From an uncultured Bacteroidales bacterium (GTDB lineage: Bacteria; Bacteroidota; Bacteroidia; Bacteroidales; Muribaculaceae), in assembly GCA_947573135.1 (NCBI GenBank), contig CANPDU010000021.1:1-53976 (forward strand): a stretch of 53,976 bases of DNA, given 5' to 3'. Shown here piece by piece: positions 7,691 to 15,377 of this stretch (positions are counted from its first letter, which is position 1; every line of letters begins with the position of its first letter). Made by a program: the position numbers and the translations under genes. Under the pieces are notes generated by a model. That model was not told the origin of the DNA, ran no database searches, and saw only the letters and a list, made by a program, of their open reading frames with translations.

Positions 7691-8695
7691 ATGTTCTCAC
7701 TCCTCAGCTACTACCTAAGTAACAACCGCAACGATGCCGACTATTACGCCTACGGACTGCCGGTTCAGGGTTCAAATGTCAGCGATCAGGATCCCTACCT
7801 CTACAGCGGCAAAGAATTTTACTCAGTCAAAGGCTTAAATATCTATGACTTCAATGCCCGAACCTATGCCCCCGATATAGCGCGCTTCATGCAACCCGAC
7901 CCCAATGCCGGCGACTACCATTGGCTATCGCCCTACGCCTACTGCGGCGGCGACCCGATAAACTTTGTAGATCCGGACGGACAAGTCCTATATACTACAT
8001 ACAATGGCGTTAATTATTCATGGGAATATAGGAACGGGAAATGGGGCTTTTATAATTCCAGTGGAAATCTTTTTGACGGAGATGATTCGTTTATTACAAA
8101 TCTGGCTTCAAGTCTTGAAACTCTTTTGTCGGGAGAAACAGGGAAATCATTAGTTACAGAATTAGTCAATTCTAAAAAGTTTATTAAACTAAAGGACGGA
8201 AGTAAACTGAAAGGGGATATAAAAACAGGAGCCAATGACGATCTGACTAACATCTATATGAATTATAATGATCCTGTTGGAGCAATGACAACAGAAGGTA
8301 TGGACTTCAATTCAACCATGAACCTTGCCCATGAATTGGCTCATGTTCAATTAGGCAAAAAATATGATGAACAATGGGACTTAACTGCTGACGGTTCTGA
8401 AATTAGTTTAGGTCAAGTAGATAAGTCTGAGTTATATGCAACTCACGTTGAAAATAAAATCAGAGCAGAGCAAAATGCTCCTCTCAGAACCCATTATGGA
8501 TATAAAAAAGGAGTGGCGTACGGTCGGATAATCGATAAATCAGGAAACTTTAGTTTGTACTATACTGCAAGCGAAAAACTGATGTTTCCCGTAAATAAGT
8601 ATCCATTTATTGCATTCAATTATTGTCATGAGGTCTTTAATTATTTTTATTACCGCAGCCATCATATTGAGTATTTACACTTGCGGCTTCGCTAA
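7691..8695 (+). CDS. Orphan Rhs tip with M91-like HEXXH peptidase toxin domain
   Basis: A 334-residue protein in two parts. Residues about 20-98 are an RHS repeat-associated core: AYGLPVQG, YLYSGKEFYSVKGLNIYDFN, ARTYAPDIARFMQPDP, LSPYAYCGGDPINFVDPDGQ. The variable C-terminus carries HELAH at residues 214-218, followed by ATHVENKIRAEQNAPLRTHY, which fits the M91 (NleD-like) zinc peptidase family often found as an Rhs-linked effector. No long Rhs shell precedes it, so this is a detached C-terminal cassette with its own promoter. The ATG at 7691 is chosen because the -7 box ends at 7659; the frame extends to 7628 but that is promoter sequence. The last 23 residues overlap the next gene and look like read-through. 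It may be a displaced toxin awaiting recombination, or a small effector itself. Confidence 0.8.
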   Translation: MFSLLSYYLSNNRNDADYYAYGLPVQGSNVSDQDPYLYSGKEFYSVKGLNIYDFNARTYAPDIARFMQPDPNAGDYHWLSPYAYCGGDPINFVDPDGQVLYTTYNGVNYSWEYRNGKWGFYNSSGNLFDGDDSFITNLASSLETLLSGETGKSLVTELVNSKKFIKLKDGSKLKGDIKTGANDDLTNIYMNYNDPVGAMTTEGMDFNSTMNLAHELAHVQLGKKYDEQWDLTADGSEISLGQVDKSELYATHVENKIRAEQNAPLRTHYGYKKGVAYGRIIDKSGNFSLYYTASEKLMFPVNKYPFIAFNYCHEVFNYFYYRSHHIEYLHLRLR

Positions 8696-9272
8696 ACGAA
8701 ATTTCAATCTTCCCGACAGCTGTGTGTATTACAATCCTGTTTATGATACGGTGTCATTCACAAATTTCGACAAGGAGACTGTGGAACTGGATCAGTGGGA
8801 CAAGAACCGAATTCCACAAATCCTTTCCGCACTTGATTCTTTAAAAATTTTAAACAGCAAATCCGATACCGTTTTCGTTGTACAGTTTGACAGACTCGAT
8901 TGCAAGCCATTTTTTTATTTGAAGACTCGTAAAGGCACTGTCCTCGAGCGTTTCTCAAGATGCGTACCGGCCTCATATCAGTTATCCCCGGATATAATTA
9001 GACAGGCATATCATTTTGACAGAAATCCGTCAAGACGTTTTGGCCACGAGATTATTGAGAATCCTGATTCTGTCTTGCTCTCAATCATATATCAATGGGA
9101 TCTTGATGCAGTAGCTGATTTTTTCAGATATGGAATGGTAGCGGATCATTCAATAGATGGTTATAGATGTATATTAAGACAGAATGAAATTGTCGATATT
9201 CAACGATTTAGTGGCCTTAATAATCTTTATGGTCGAATACGGGTTGGTGCGGATGTATACCTTATATGGTGA
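8628..9272 (+). CDS. Secreted protein overlapping the Rhs toxin; candidate immunity protein
   Basis: A 214-residue protein with a signal peptide (MRSLIIFITAAIILSIYTCG, then FAKRNF), so it should act in the periplasm or outer membrane. It overlaps the Rhs tip gene by 68 bases in another frame, the tight arrangement seen for toxin-immunity pairs. The motif SIIYQWDLDAVADFFRYGM resembles TIFSWDLDSIANMLTYSSGF in the 4835 gene. No known domain is recognised. The frame also allows ATG 8610, but 8628 starts the signal peptide more cleanly. If it is an immunity protein, its exported location would imply that the M91-like toxin acts in, or is neutralised in, the periplasm. That is inference from context only. 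Confidence 0.7.
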   Translation: MRSLIIFITAAIILSIYTCGFAKRNFNLPDSCVYYNPVYDTVSFTNFDKETVELDQWDKNRIPQILSALDSLKILNSKSDTVFVVQFDRLDCKPFFYLKTRKGTVLERFSRCVPASYQLSPDIIRQAYHFDRNPSRRFGHEIIENPDSVLLSIIYQWDLDAVADFFRYGMVADHSIDGYRCILRQNEIVDIQRFSGLNNLYGRIRVGADVYLIW

Positions 9273-9327
9273 ATTAGACCTGCCTTATGAGCACGATGAC
9301 GCCATCCGAAAGTTCCTTGCCGACTGA
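9253..9327 (+). pseudogene. Short relic frame carrying the DDAIRK repeat (copy 2)
   Basis: A 24-codon frame reading MYTLYGELDLPYEHDDAIRK then FLAD and stop. Bases 9277-9324 match 4127-4174 at 39 of 48 positions. It overlaps the end of the 8628 gene by 20 bases in another frame. It is most likely the stranded 3' end of a lost gene, or the true C-terminus of the 8628 protein after a frameshift. The rest of 9328-9498 has the second spacer repeat and no gene. Confidence 0.5.
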
Positions 9328-9418
9328 TCCCATCAAATCATGATTTAGAATCTATTTTCTTCGCAATTGGTGAAATGTTATCACTACATATTGGCTATTT
9401 TATGAGCTTTATAGTCAA

Positions 9419-9462
9419 ATCTTGACTTTTAAACAACAATAACAGAGATAAATACCGGCTGC
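9419..9462 (+). repeat. Spacer repeat, copy 2 (first copy 7448-7490)
   Basis: TCTTGACTTTTAAACAACAA followed by TAACAGAGATAAATACCGGC. It marks the right edge of the AT-rich island and lies shortly before the lepB promoter. Confidence 0.8.
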
Positions 9463-9474
9463 GGTTTTAATCCG

Positions 9475-9506
9475 GTTGCATGCTTCCGATAATTTCATTA
9501 CATTTG
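9475..9506 (+). promoter_or_regulatory. lepB promoter
   Basis: GTTG at 9475-9478, 20 bases, then TACATTTG at 9499-9506 fits the Bacteroidetes pattern with one mismatch in the -33 element. The lepB start codon is 33 bases downstream. Confidence 0.55.
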
Positions 9507-9539
9507 CGGTAATTTTCAATTTTACTTATTTTTCCGTAA

Positions 9540-11027
9540 ATGACACAATCAGACAATCAGCAACATAAACAGTCGTTCAAAGACGATTTCCTCAACCGCA
9601 TAAGTCAGATCAAGATGACCCGATGGGTGCGTTTCTCGATCGTCGCCGTTCTTTTCATCGCTTGGATGATTTGGCTCGGCGAATGGTGGCCCGCCATTTT
9701 TCTGGTGCTCCTCTTCGATATTTATATCACAGGCTACATTCCCTTCTCCTGGTGGAAGAAAAGCAAAAACAAGACCGTCAGAAGCGTCATGAGCTGGGTC
9801 GACGCCATTGTCTACGCCCTCATTCTCGTTTATTTCGTTTTCAGCTTCGTCGGTCAGAACTATCAGATCCCCTCATCTTCGCTCGAAAAAACACTCCTCA
9901 CCGGCGACTATCTGTGGGTCAATAAGATAACCTACGGTCCGCGTGTCCCCATGACACCGGTTCATTTCCCCCTTGTCCACAACACTCTCCCCATCATCAA
10001 CACCAAAAGCTATCTCGACCATCCGTCGGTCGAATACCGCCGTCTGAAAGGTCTCCGGTCTGTCGAGCGGGGCGACATTGTCGTGTTCAACTTCCCGGCA
10101 GGTGACACCGTCGCCACTCGCTTTGAATCGAGTCCCGAGTACTACGACATCCTCGTCGACCGCTACGGCCGCGAACGTCTCCACAACGACAAAACCACCT
10201 TCGGTGACATAATCTACCGTCCCGTCGACCGCCGTCAGAATTTTGTCAAACGCGCTGTCGGCCTTCCCGGCGAACGCATCCGCATCGTCAGCGACACAAT
10301 CTATATCGACGGCATAGCCCAGCCGATGCCCGAAAACGTCCAGTTCAACTATATCGTCGCACTTTCATCGCCGCTGACACCCGACATGATCTATGATCTC
10401 GGCGTGGCCGAAGGCGACTGCGAGGACCTTAACGCCGGCCTCACAGCCATCGACCGCGCAAATCTCCTCACGTGGATGCCCCGCGCCGACATCAGCTCTC
10501 ACTTCTACGCCATGCCCATGACCCAAGCCATGATCGAAACACTCCGTTCGAAAGGCATGATCCGCGACATGATCAAGACCTCGGCTCTTATCGCTCCGGG
10601 ATCACAGAGTGCATATCTCTTCCCAAAAGGCGTTGCGGCCGGCTGGTCGCTGAGCGATTACGGCGGAGACGAGGGTCTCCTCATTCCGGCCAAAGGCATG
10701 ACCGTGCCGCTCAACGAGACGACCTGGGCAACCTATAACCGCGCTATCCGCAACTACGAAGGCCACCACGACGCATACATCAGCGACGGTGTCGTCTACA
10801 TCGACGGAAAACCCGCCGACTCCTACACCTTCGCCATGGACTATTATTTCATGATGGGCGACAACCGCGACAACTCTCAGGACTCACGTTTCTGGGGCTT
10901 CGTTCCCGAGGATCATATTGTCGGAACACCGGTGTTCGTGCTCATATCATTCGACAAAGACCGCAGCCTCTTCAACGGCGGCATACGCTGGAACCGCATC
11001 CTGCGCGACGCCAATCCCGACAAATAA
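9540..11027 (+). CDS. lepB: Signal peptidase I
   Basis: A 495-residue S26 family protease that removes signal peptides from exported proteins at the inner membrane. Three hydrophobic segments (about residues 33-47, 50-67 and 86-104) precede the catalytic region. The nucleophile motif QIPSSSLEKTLL puts Ser114 in the active position, and the general base is Lys237 in FVKRAVGLPGERI. The C-terminal box MGDNRDNSQDSRFWGFVPED is present. It is longer than the E. coli enzyme because of an insertion between the lysine box and the C-terminal box, as is usual in Bacteroidetes. It lies 11 bases before a WbqC-family gene, with which it is probably co-transcribed. The plus strand is strikingly C-rich here. 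Confidence 0.97.
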   Translation: MTQSDNQQHKQSFKDDFLNRISQIKMTRWVRFSIVAVLFIAWMIWLGEWWPAIFLVLLFDIYITGYIPFSWWKKSKNKTVRSVMSWVDAIVYALILVYFVFSFVGQNYQIPSSSLEKTLLTGDYLWVNKITYGPRVPMTPVHFPLVHNTLPIINTKSYLDHPSVEYRRLKGLRSVERGDIVVFNFPAGDTVATRFESSPEYYDILVDRYGRERLHNDKTTFGDIIYRPVDRRQNFVKRAVGLPGERIRIVSDTIYIDGIAQPMPENVQFNYIVALSSPLTPDMIYDLGVAEGDCEDLNAGLTAIDRANLLTWMPRADISSHFYAMPMTQAMIETLRSKGMIRDMIKTSALIAPGSQSAYLFPKGVAAGWSLSDYGGDEGLLIPAKGMTVPLNETTWATYNRAIRNYEGHHDAYISDGVVYIDGKPADSYTFAMDYYFMMGDNRDNSQDSRFWGFVPEDHIVGTPVFVLISFDKDRSLFNGGIRWNRILRDANPDK

Positions 11028-11038
11028 CGCTCTCTGTC

Positions 11039-11683
11039 ATGGCCCGTGAGCTGATAGTCTTTCCCGACCTTCAGGCGGCGTTCGCACCGCAGTATTTTGG
11101 CTCTGTCGATTACTATGCCCTGCTCTCCGCCTACGGCCGTGTCTATGTCGATGTCGACATGAAAGCCGACAAACGCTTCAAGTCGGCCCACAGATGCAGC
11201 ATCGTCGACACACGCGACGAAATAATGCTCACAGTCCCTATTGTCCACCCTCACGGACAGCATTCATGGAACGATACTCCCGTGTCCTCTCACGGGCGCT
11301 GGTCTCACGTCCATCGCACTGCTCTCGAATCGGCCTACGGCCGCACTCCATTTTTCGAATACTATATCGACCGGTTCTCTCCTGTTTTTGATACTGACTA
11401 CTCTGACCATAAGATCACGGTCGGTCAGCTCGACCGCACATGCGACGCCGTCATACGCGAAATTCTGATGATCGACAACACAGTCATCTACGGTTCGCCG
11501 CAGACCGACGTTGATAAAGATTACAGGCGCATCAGATCGTTTGATCCTGCGCCCGTAGAATATTATCAGCTGCGTGCCGATCGTCTCGGTTTCCGTCCCG
11601 GTCAGAGCATCCTCGACCTCATATTCAACCTCGGTCCCGAATCACCGCTGATCCTCCGAAAAATCTCCAAAAGACTTATCTGA
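11039..11683 (+). CDS. WbqC-family protein
   Basis: A 214-residue protein of the WbqC-like family. Family features seen are the opening FPDLQAAFAPQYFGSVDYYA (corresponding to the usual P-x-Y-x-P-x-x-x-Y-x), then KADKRFKSAHRCSIVDTRDE, LTVPIVHPHGQHS and HRTALESAYGRTPFFEYYID. The family is linked to O-antigen and nucleotide-sugar loci and has been suggested to act on sugar nucleotides, but its biochemistry is poorly defined. Placement right after lepB recurs in Bacteroidetes and suggests a shared transcript rather than a shared pathway. It ends 28 bases before a convergent unknown gene. Confidence 0.85.
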   Translation: MARELIVFPDLQAAFAPQYFGSVDYYALLSAYGRVYVDVDMKADKRFKSAHRCSIVDTRDEIMLTVPIVHPHGQHSWNDTPVSSHGRWSHVHRTALESAYGRTPFFEYYIDRFSPVFDTDYSDHKITVGQLDRTCDAVIREILMIDNTVIYGSPQTDVDKDYRRIRSFDPAPVEYYQLRADRLGFRPGQSILDLIFNLGPESPLILRKISKRLI

Positions 11684-11711
11684 GATTCCGACCTGAATAT
11701 CTTACTGTTTG

Positions 11712-12239
11712 TCATAATACTGACAGCCGGCTGAGCTGCTCAATTATTTCCTGCGAACTCAGATGACGCTGTCTTACGATAGTGTCTGCAAATTCATTTG
11801 CAATCTCGTGGACATGCGAATATGAGAACAGACGGTCGAAATAACGCAGCGTCTTGTCGAATATCATATCGCTTTCGTCTTCATCAAGAGAACAGTTCTC
11901 CCTCGCCTCGTCACGCATGAAATTCTTTAATTCGTCGACGATATCGCTGTTGAGCTTTCTGCGGTGCTGCACATAGTTGCGGCACATAACATTCGATATC
12001 ACCATTCCCGACGAAAGCTGGAAATGTTTCAGCATCTCGTTCCATGCTATTTTTGCCGAGAGTCTGGGATTGCCTACAAAATAAAATTCCTGCGACAGTT
12101 CGATGCCCTCTCCTGTCGGTGCGTCAATCGACAGTCCGTCAAGATACTCTTCGCCGTCAAGAACAACCATCGATATGGCCATGCCGGCCAGTCCGTAACT
12201 TTTATCTTTCTCGTCAGTATATCTTAAATGTGAATCCAT
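11712..12239 (-). CDS. Conserved-looking protein of unknown function
   Basis: A 175-residue soluble, acidic protein with no signal peptide and no motif I recognise. It opens MDSHLRYTDEKDKSYGLAGM and has a helical C-terminal half rich in Asp/Glu, ending in SSQEIIEQLSRLSVL. Codon use matches its neighbours, and it starts 36 bases after the PorZ-like gene on the same strand, so it is probably the last gene of the nadA-leuS-rdgB-porZ block. A palindrome derived from the repeat terminus lies in that gap. Function cannot be assigned. Confidence 0.7.
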   Translation of the reverse strand: MDSHLRYTDEKDKSYGLAGMAISMVVLDGEEYLDGLSIDAPTGEGIELSQEFYFVGNPRLSAKIAWNEMLKHFQLSSGMVISNVMCRNYVQHRRKLNSDIVDELKNFMRDEARENCSLDEDESDMIFDKTLRYFDRLFSYSHVHEIANEFADTIVRQRHLSSQEIIEQLSRLSVL

Positions 12240-12253
12240 CTTTTGATCGATCT

Positions 12254-12276
12254 GGAGCTTGTTTATAAATAAGCTC
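12254..12276. repeat. Palindrome made of two repeat termini
   Basis: GAGCTTGTTTATAAATAAGCTC is an inverted repeat, with one mismatch between 11-base arms, that joins two copies of the GAGCTTGTTTA terminus found at the ends of the 52687-53030 element. It lies between the unknown gene and the stop codon of the PorZ-like gene and may fold as a hairpin. It could be a relic of a nearly complete deletion, or an independent terminator. Confidence 0.55.
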
Positions 12277-14702
12277 TAATTTATAACCATAATTTTAGTA
12301 ACAGCACCCGCAGTGTTCTGCCCCTCTCCGCCTGTCGAAACATATACATAATATATGCCCGAGCGCACACGCTCACCCGACTGATTGCGGCCATTCCATG
12401 TCACCATACCCCCTTCCGAGCGGCCCTGATAAAACACATTACCGGCAGTATCGGCTATTTTGACAAGTGAGTTGTCCATAAGACCGGTGATCGTTATATC
12501 ACCCGAATATTCAGGTCTCACAGGATTGGGATAAGCATACACATCGTCATAATTATCCATTGCCGGCGACGAATCGCTCTTATAGGAAAATAATCCTTCC
12601 ATTGTGCCGAAATAGACCGTATTGTCGTTTTTGTCACATACGACGGCTGTCACTCGATTGGATGGAAGTGGTGAATTATTTGTGTCAAAATGCTTGATTA
12701 TCTTGTCGCCGTTGGCGCTTACGAGATACACTCCCGAAAAATCCGTAGCCACCCACTTGCGGTTTGAGTGGTCTACCGCTATCGAATTGATCTGATCCGA
12801 GTCAAGAAGAAAATCAGCATAATTAGTGCCGTCGTTGCGCGGTACCTTCGGACGCACGACACTCAGCACATCGCCGATATTCCCGTCAGTGCTGAAATAG
12901 TACAGACCCTGGCTTGATCCCATCCATACTCTCCCGAGCTGATCTTCAGCCATACAGAAATAATATTCCGGCTGGAGCGAATTACCGTCCTGATCGATAA
13001 CCATGTCATAGACATGCCATACATCGTCTCTCACGTTGTCATACGTTCCTTTTGTATTGAGCACATAAAATCCTTTAAAACCGTCGCTGTTGATAAATAC
13101 TCCGTAGCGACTGCGTTTGCAGAACAACGACTGGAAATCTTTCTTGAAGGCATCAAATCCCGGCATATCAGGCCATACCCAGTCTTCATTGGCTATATTT
13201 TCAAAACCACGGCGAAGTTTGGCTGACGGCAGCATTATGTAAGGCGGACGACCTGACGTGTTATGGGCGTGGCCTACCCAAAGATTGCCCTGAGGATCGA
13301 AATTTACATCAAACACACGAGTCTCCCAGTAACTTTCAAATGGAGAGTTGTCGACATTGAATTTCCAGACTTCCTCGCGGTCTTTTACAACATAAAGTCC
13401 TTCAAGACCATTACCGATAAAATAAGTCGACGGATCTTCCGGATCTTCGGCCAGACGTGTCACACCTCCATACATCCCTTTGTCGTTGTTTTCTGTCTGA
13501 GCTTTTATCGCATTGCTTGAATTTGCCGACGCCTCTATAATCGACACATCGCTGATAACGCCGTTTTCGATCATATCGGTCGTCTGACGCACTTTTTGAC
13601 CGTCATTGTCACTTATAAAGTGTGGAAGATAACTTCTGTTGCTCGACGGCCCAAGATTACCTGCATAGATTCTCTCACCGTCTGGCGAAGTATAAAAATA
13701 GGCTATGACACTGCCGCTCGACGACTCCGGACGATACCAGTCCGATCTGACAGCAGGAGTTGAAGCCGACATATCAAAATTGGCATGTCCCTGACTGCCA
13801 CCGAACCATACCGAGGTTTTTCCGGTCCACAATCCGGATCTACAGCTGGCTAAAGTTTCATTAAGCTCTATTTCTTCGTTTATTTCTCCGTTAGTGTCAT
13901 ACAACAGTATTTTTCCCTCGGAAATAAAGAAAAAACCTTCAGACCAACGGCCTAATTCCGAATTAATACTGATATTTGTAGCATTATTACTCAATCTTTT
14001 ATTATCAAAATCGATGGTCGACACCATCAGAGTATGATTGTTAAGATTGGTCCATGCTATTTTGTTGTCTGAAATGTCTACCATTCTATCTGTGTACATT
14101 CCTCCGAGTCTGACAAAACTACTCATAGTATTATGTCTGTCTGTCAGCTTTGAAAACATCAGGGAATAGGGAGAATATATCAGCAGATTATCACCGCAGA
14201 TGGCAACCGATTCAACAGGCGTTCGGTATATGCCGGACTCAACCACTTCACGGCGGCCGTCATCATAGATTACTATTCCGAAACTCGTGGCTACCACCAT
14301 CCTGCCGTTACCGAAAGCCACATCATTGATAGTCTTGTCGTCGCTGATAGTGGCGTCTTTGATTTCAGGCAGACAGTAGCTACGGCCGTCTTCATAGAGC
14401 ATATCCATGTTGCTGTCGGCATAGACTATTGTCACATATTTTCCGGCCGCATTATAGTACAGATCCTTTATGCTGCTTCCGCTCAACTTGTTTGATGTAT
14501 TGTAGAAATAAATCTCATTGGTCGATTTATCGTAAGAATACAACGATCCCGAAGACAGAAAGTAAACCTTGCCTTCGGTCTCTAAAACCTTGTCATATTT
14601 TGAACCGACGACAGGATAGATTTTCCATTGTGCGTTTTCCTGACTGTTGCACGGGATAAACGCAAGGAGAGTGACAACGAAAATTATTAGATTTCTGATC
14701 AT
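12276..14702 (-). CDS. PorZ-like two-propeller protein with a type IX sorting-like C-terminus
   Basis: An 808-residue secreted protein. A signal peptide (MIRNLIIFVVTLLAFIPCNS) is followed by WKIYPVVGSKYDKVLETEGK, the start of a PorZ-type beta-propeller. Later segments such as RKWVATDFSGVYLVSANGDK and GRVWMGSSQGLYYFST are two-component-regulator-style propeller blades. The C-terminus, YAYPNPVRPEYSGDITITGL through SGERVRSGIYYVYVS, is an FlgD-like/T9SS CTD-like beta domain. In Porphyromonas, PorZ is a surface component that helps attach anionic LPS to type IX cargo. Whether this organism has a working T9SS cannot be judged here. It lies 16 bases downstream of rdgB. Confidence 0.82.
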   Translation of the reverse strand: MIRNLIIFVVTLLAFIPCNSQENAQWKIYPVVGSKYDKVLETEGKVYFLSSGSLYSYDKSTNEIYFYNTSNKLSGSSIKDLYYNAAGKYVTIVYADSNMDMLYEDGRSYCLPEIKDATISDDKTINDVAFGNGRMVVATSFGIVIYDDGRREVVESGIYRTPVESVAICGDNLLIYSPYSLMFSKLTDRHNTMSSFVRLGGMYTDRMVDISDNKIAWTNLNNHTLMVSTIDFDNKRLSNNATNISINSELGRWSEGFFFISEGKILLYDTNGEINEEIELNETLASCRSGLWTGKTSVWFGGSQGHANFDMSASTPAVRSDWYRPESSSGSVIAYFYTSPDGERIYAGNLGPSSNRSYLPHFISDNDGQKVRQTTDMIENGVISDVSIIEASANSSNAIKAQTENNDKGMYGGVTRLAEDPEDPSTYFIGNGLEGLYVVKDREEVWKFNVDNSPFESYWETRVFDVNFDPQGNLWVGHAHNTSGRPPYIMLPSAKLRRGFENIANEDWVWPDMPGFDAFKKDFQSLFCKRSRYGVFINSDGFKGFYVLNTKGTYDNVRDDVWHVYDMVIDQDGNSLQPEYYFCMAEDQLGRVWMGSSQGLYYFSTDGNIGDVLSVVRPKVPRNDGTNYADFLLDSDQINSIAVDHSNRKWVATDFSGVYLVSANGDKIIKHFDTNNSPLPSNRVTAVVCDKNDNTVYFGTMEGLFSYKSDSSPAMDNYDDVYAYPNPVRPEYSGDITITGLMDNSLVKIADTAGNVFYQGRSEGGMVTWNGRNQSGERVRSGIYYVYVSTGGEGQNTAGAVTKIMVIN

Positions 14703-14718
14703 GTTAAATCAATTTGAA

Positions 14719-15294
14719 TCATAGAGAAAAATAGTCTGTAAGCTTTGCAACCGCCCTGCCCCGATGGCTGATCTTGTTTTTCTGATCAGCACCCATTTCA
14801 GCAAAGGTTTCTTCAAAACCTTCAGGCCTGAAGACAGGATCATATCCGAAGCCGTTTTCACCTGACGGTGCAAGAGTGATCTCTCCCTCCACTACGCCGT
14901 CCATTATATGCTCTTCGCAGCCTTCAATAAGAGCTATCACCGTTCGAAAACGTGCACGCCGGTCACTCTTACCTTCAAGATTGGCAAGCAGCAGACGCAT
15001 ATTCGCTTCCGAATCATGATTGTCACCGGCATATCGCGCCGAATAGACACCCGGAGCTCCGTCAAGCGCATCTACTTCAAGTCCTGTATCATCAGCAAAA
15101 CAATCATAGCCATAACGCTCCTTAACCCATCTGGCTTTGATGAGAGCGTTACCTTCGAGCGTATCGGCTGTTTCAGGAATGTCATCATTACAATTGATGT
15201 CTTTAAGACTCAATATCTCGATTTTTCCTTCTGTCAGTTTTCTCAGCTCTTCAAGCTTATGGAGATTGTTTGTTGCGAATACTATCTTTTTCAA
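14719..15294 (-). CDS. rdgB: XTP/dITP pyrophosphatase
   Basis: A 191-residue Ham1/RdgB enzyme that hydrolyses non-canonical purine triphosphates (ITP, dITP, XTP) to monophosphates, keeping them out of nucleic acids. Signatures are [15 protein letters not shown] at the N-terminus, [20 protein letters not shown] around residues 68-87, and [20 protein letters not shown] followed by [10 protein letters not shown]. Length is normal. It sits between leuS and the PorZ-like gene on the same strand and is likely part of that transcript. Confidence 0.96.
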   Translation of the reverse strand: MKKIVFATNNLHKLEELRKLTEGKIEILSLKDINCNDDIPETADTLEGNALIKARWVKERYGYDCFADDTGLEVDALDGAPGVYSARYAGDNHDSEANMRLLLANLEGKSDRRARFRTVIALIEGCEEHIMDGVVEGEITLAPSGENGFGYDPVFRPEGFEETFAEMGADQKNKISHRGRAVAKLTDYFSL

Positions 15295-15377
15295 TGTCTC
15301 TGTAATAACGGTTTCAGATCATTATGATCCACAGTTGTGTAATCATAACGTTCACTATGCTTCGTTTATTATAATTA

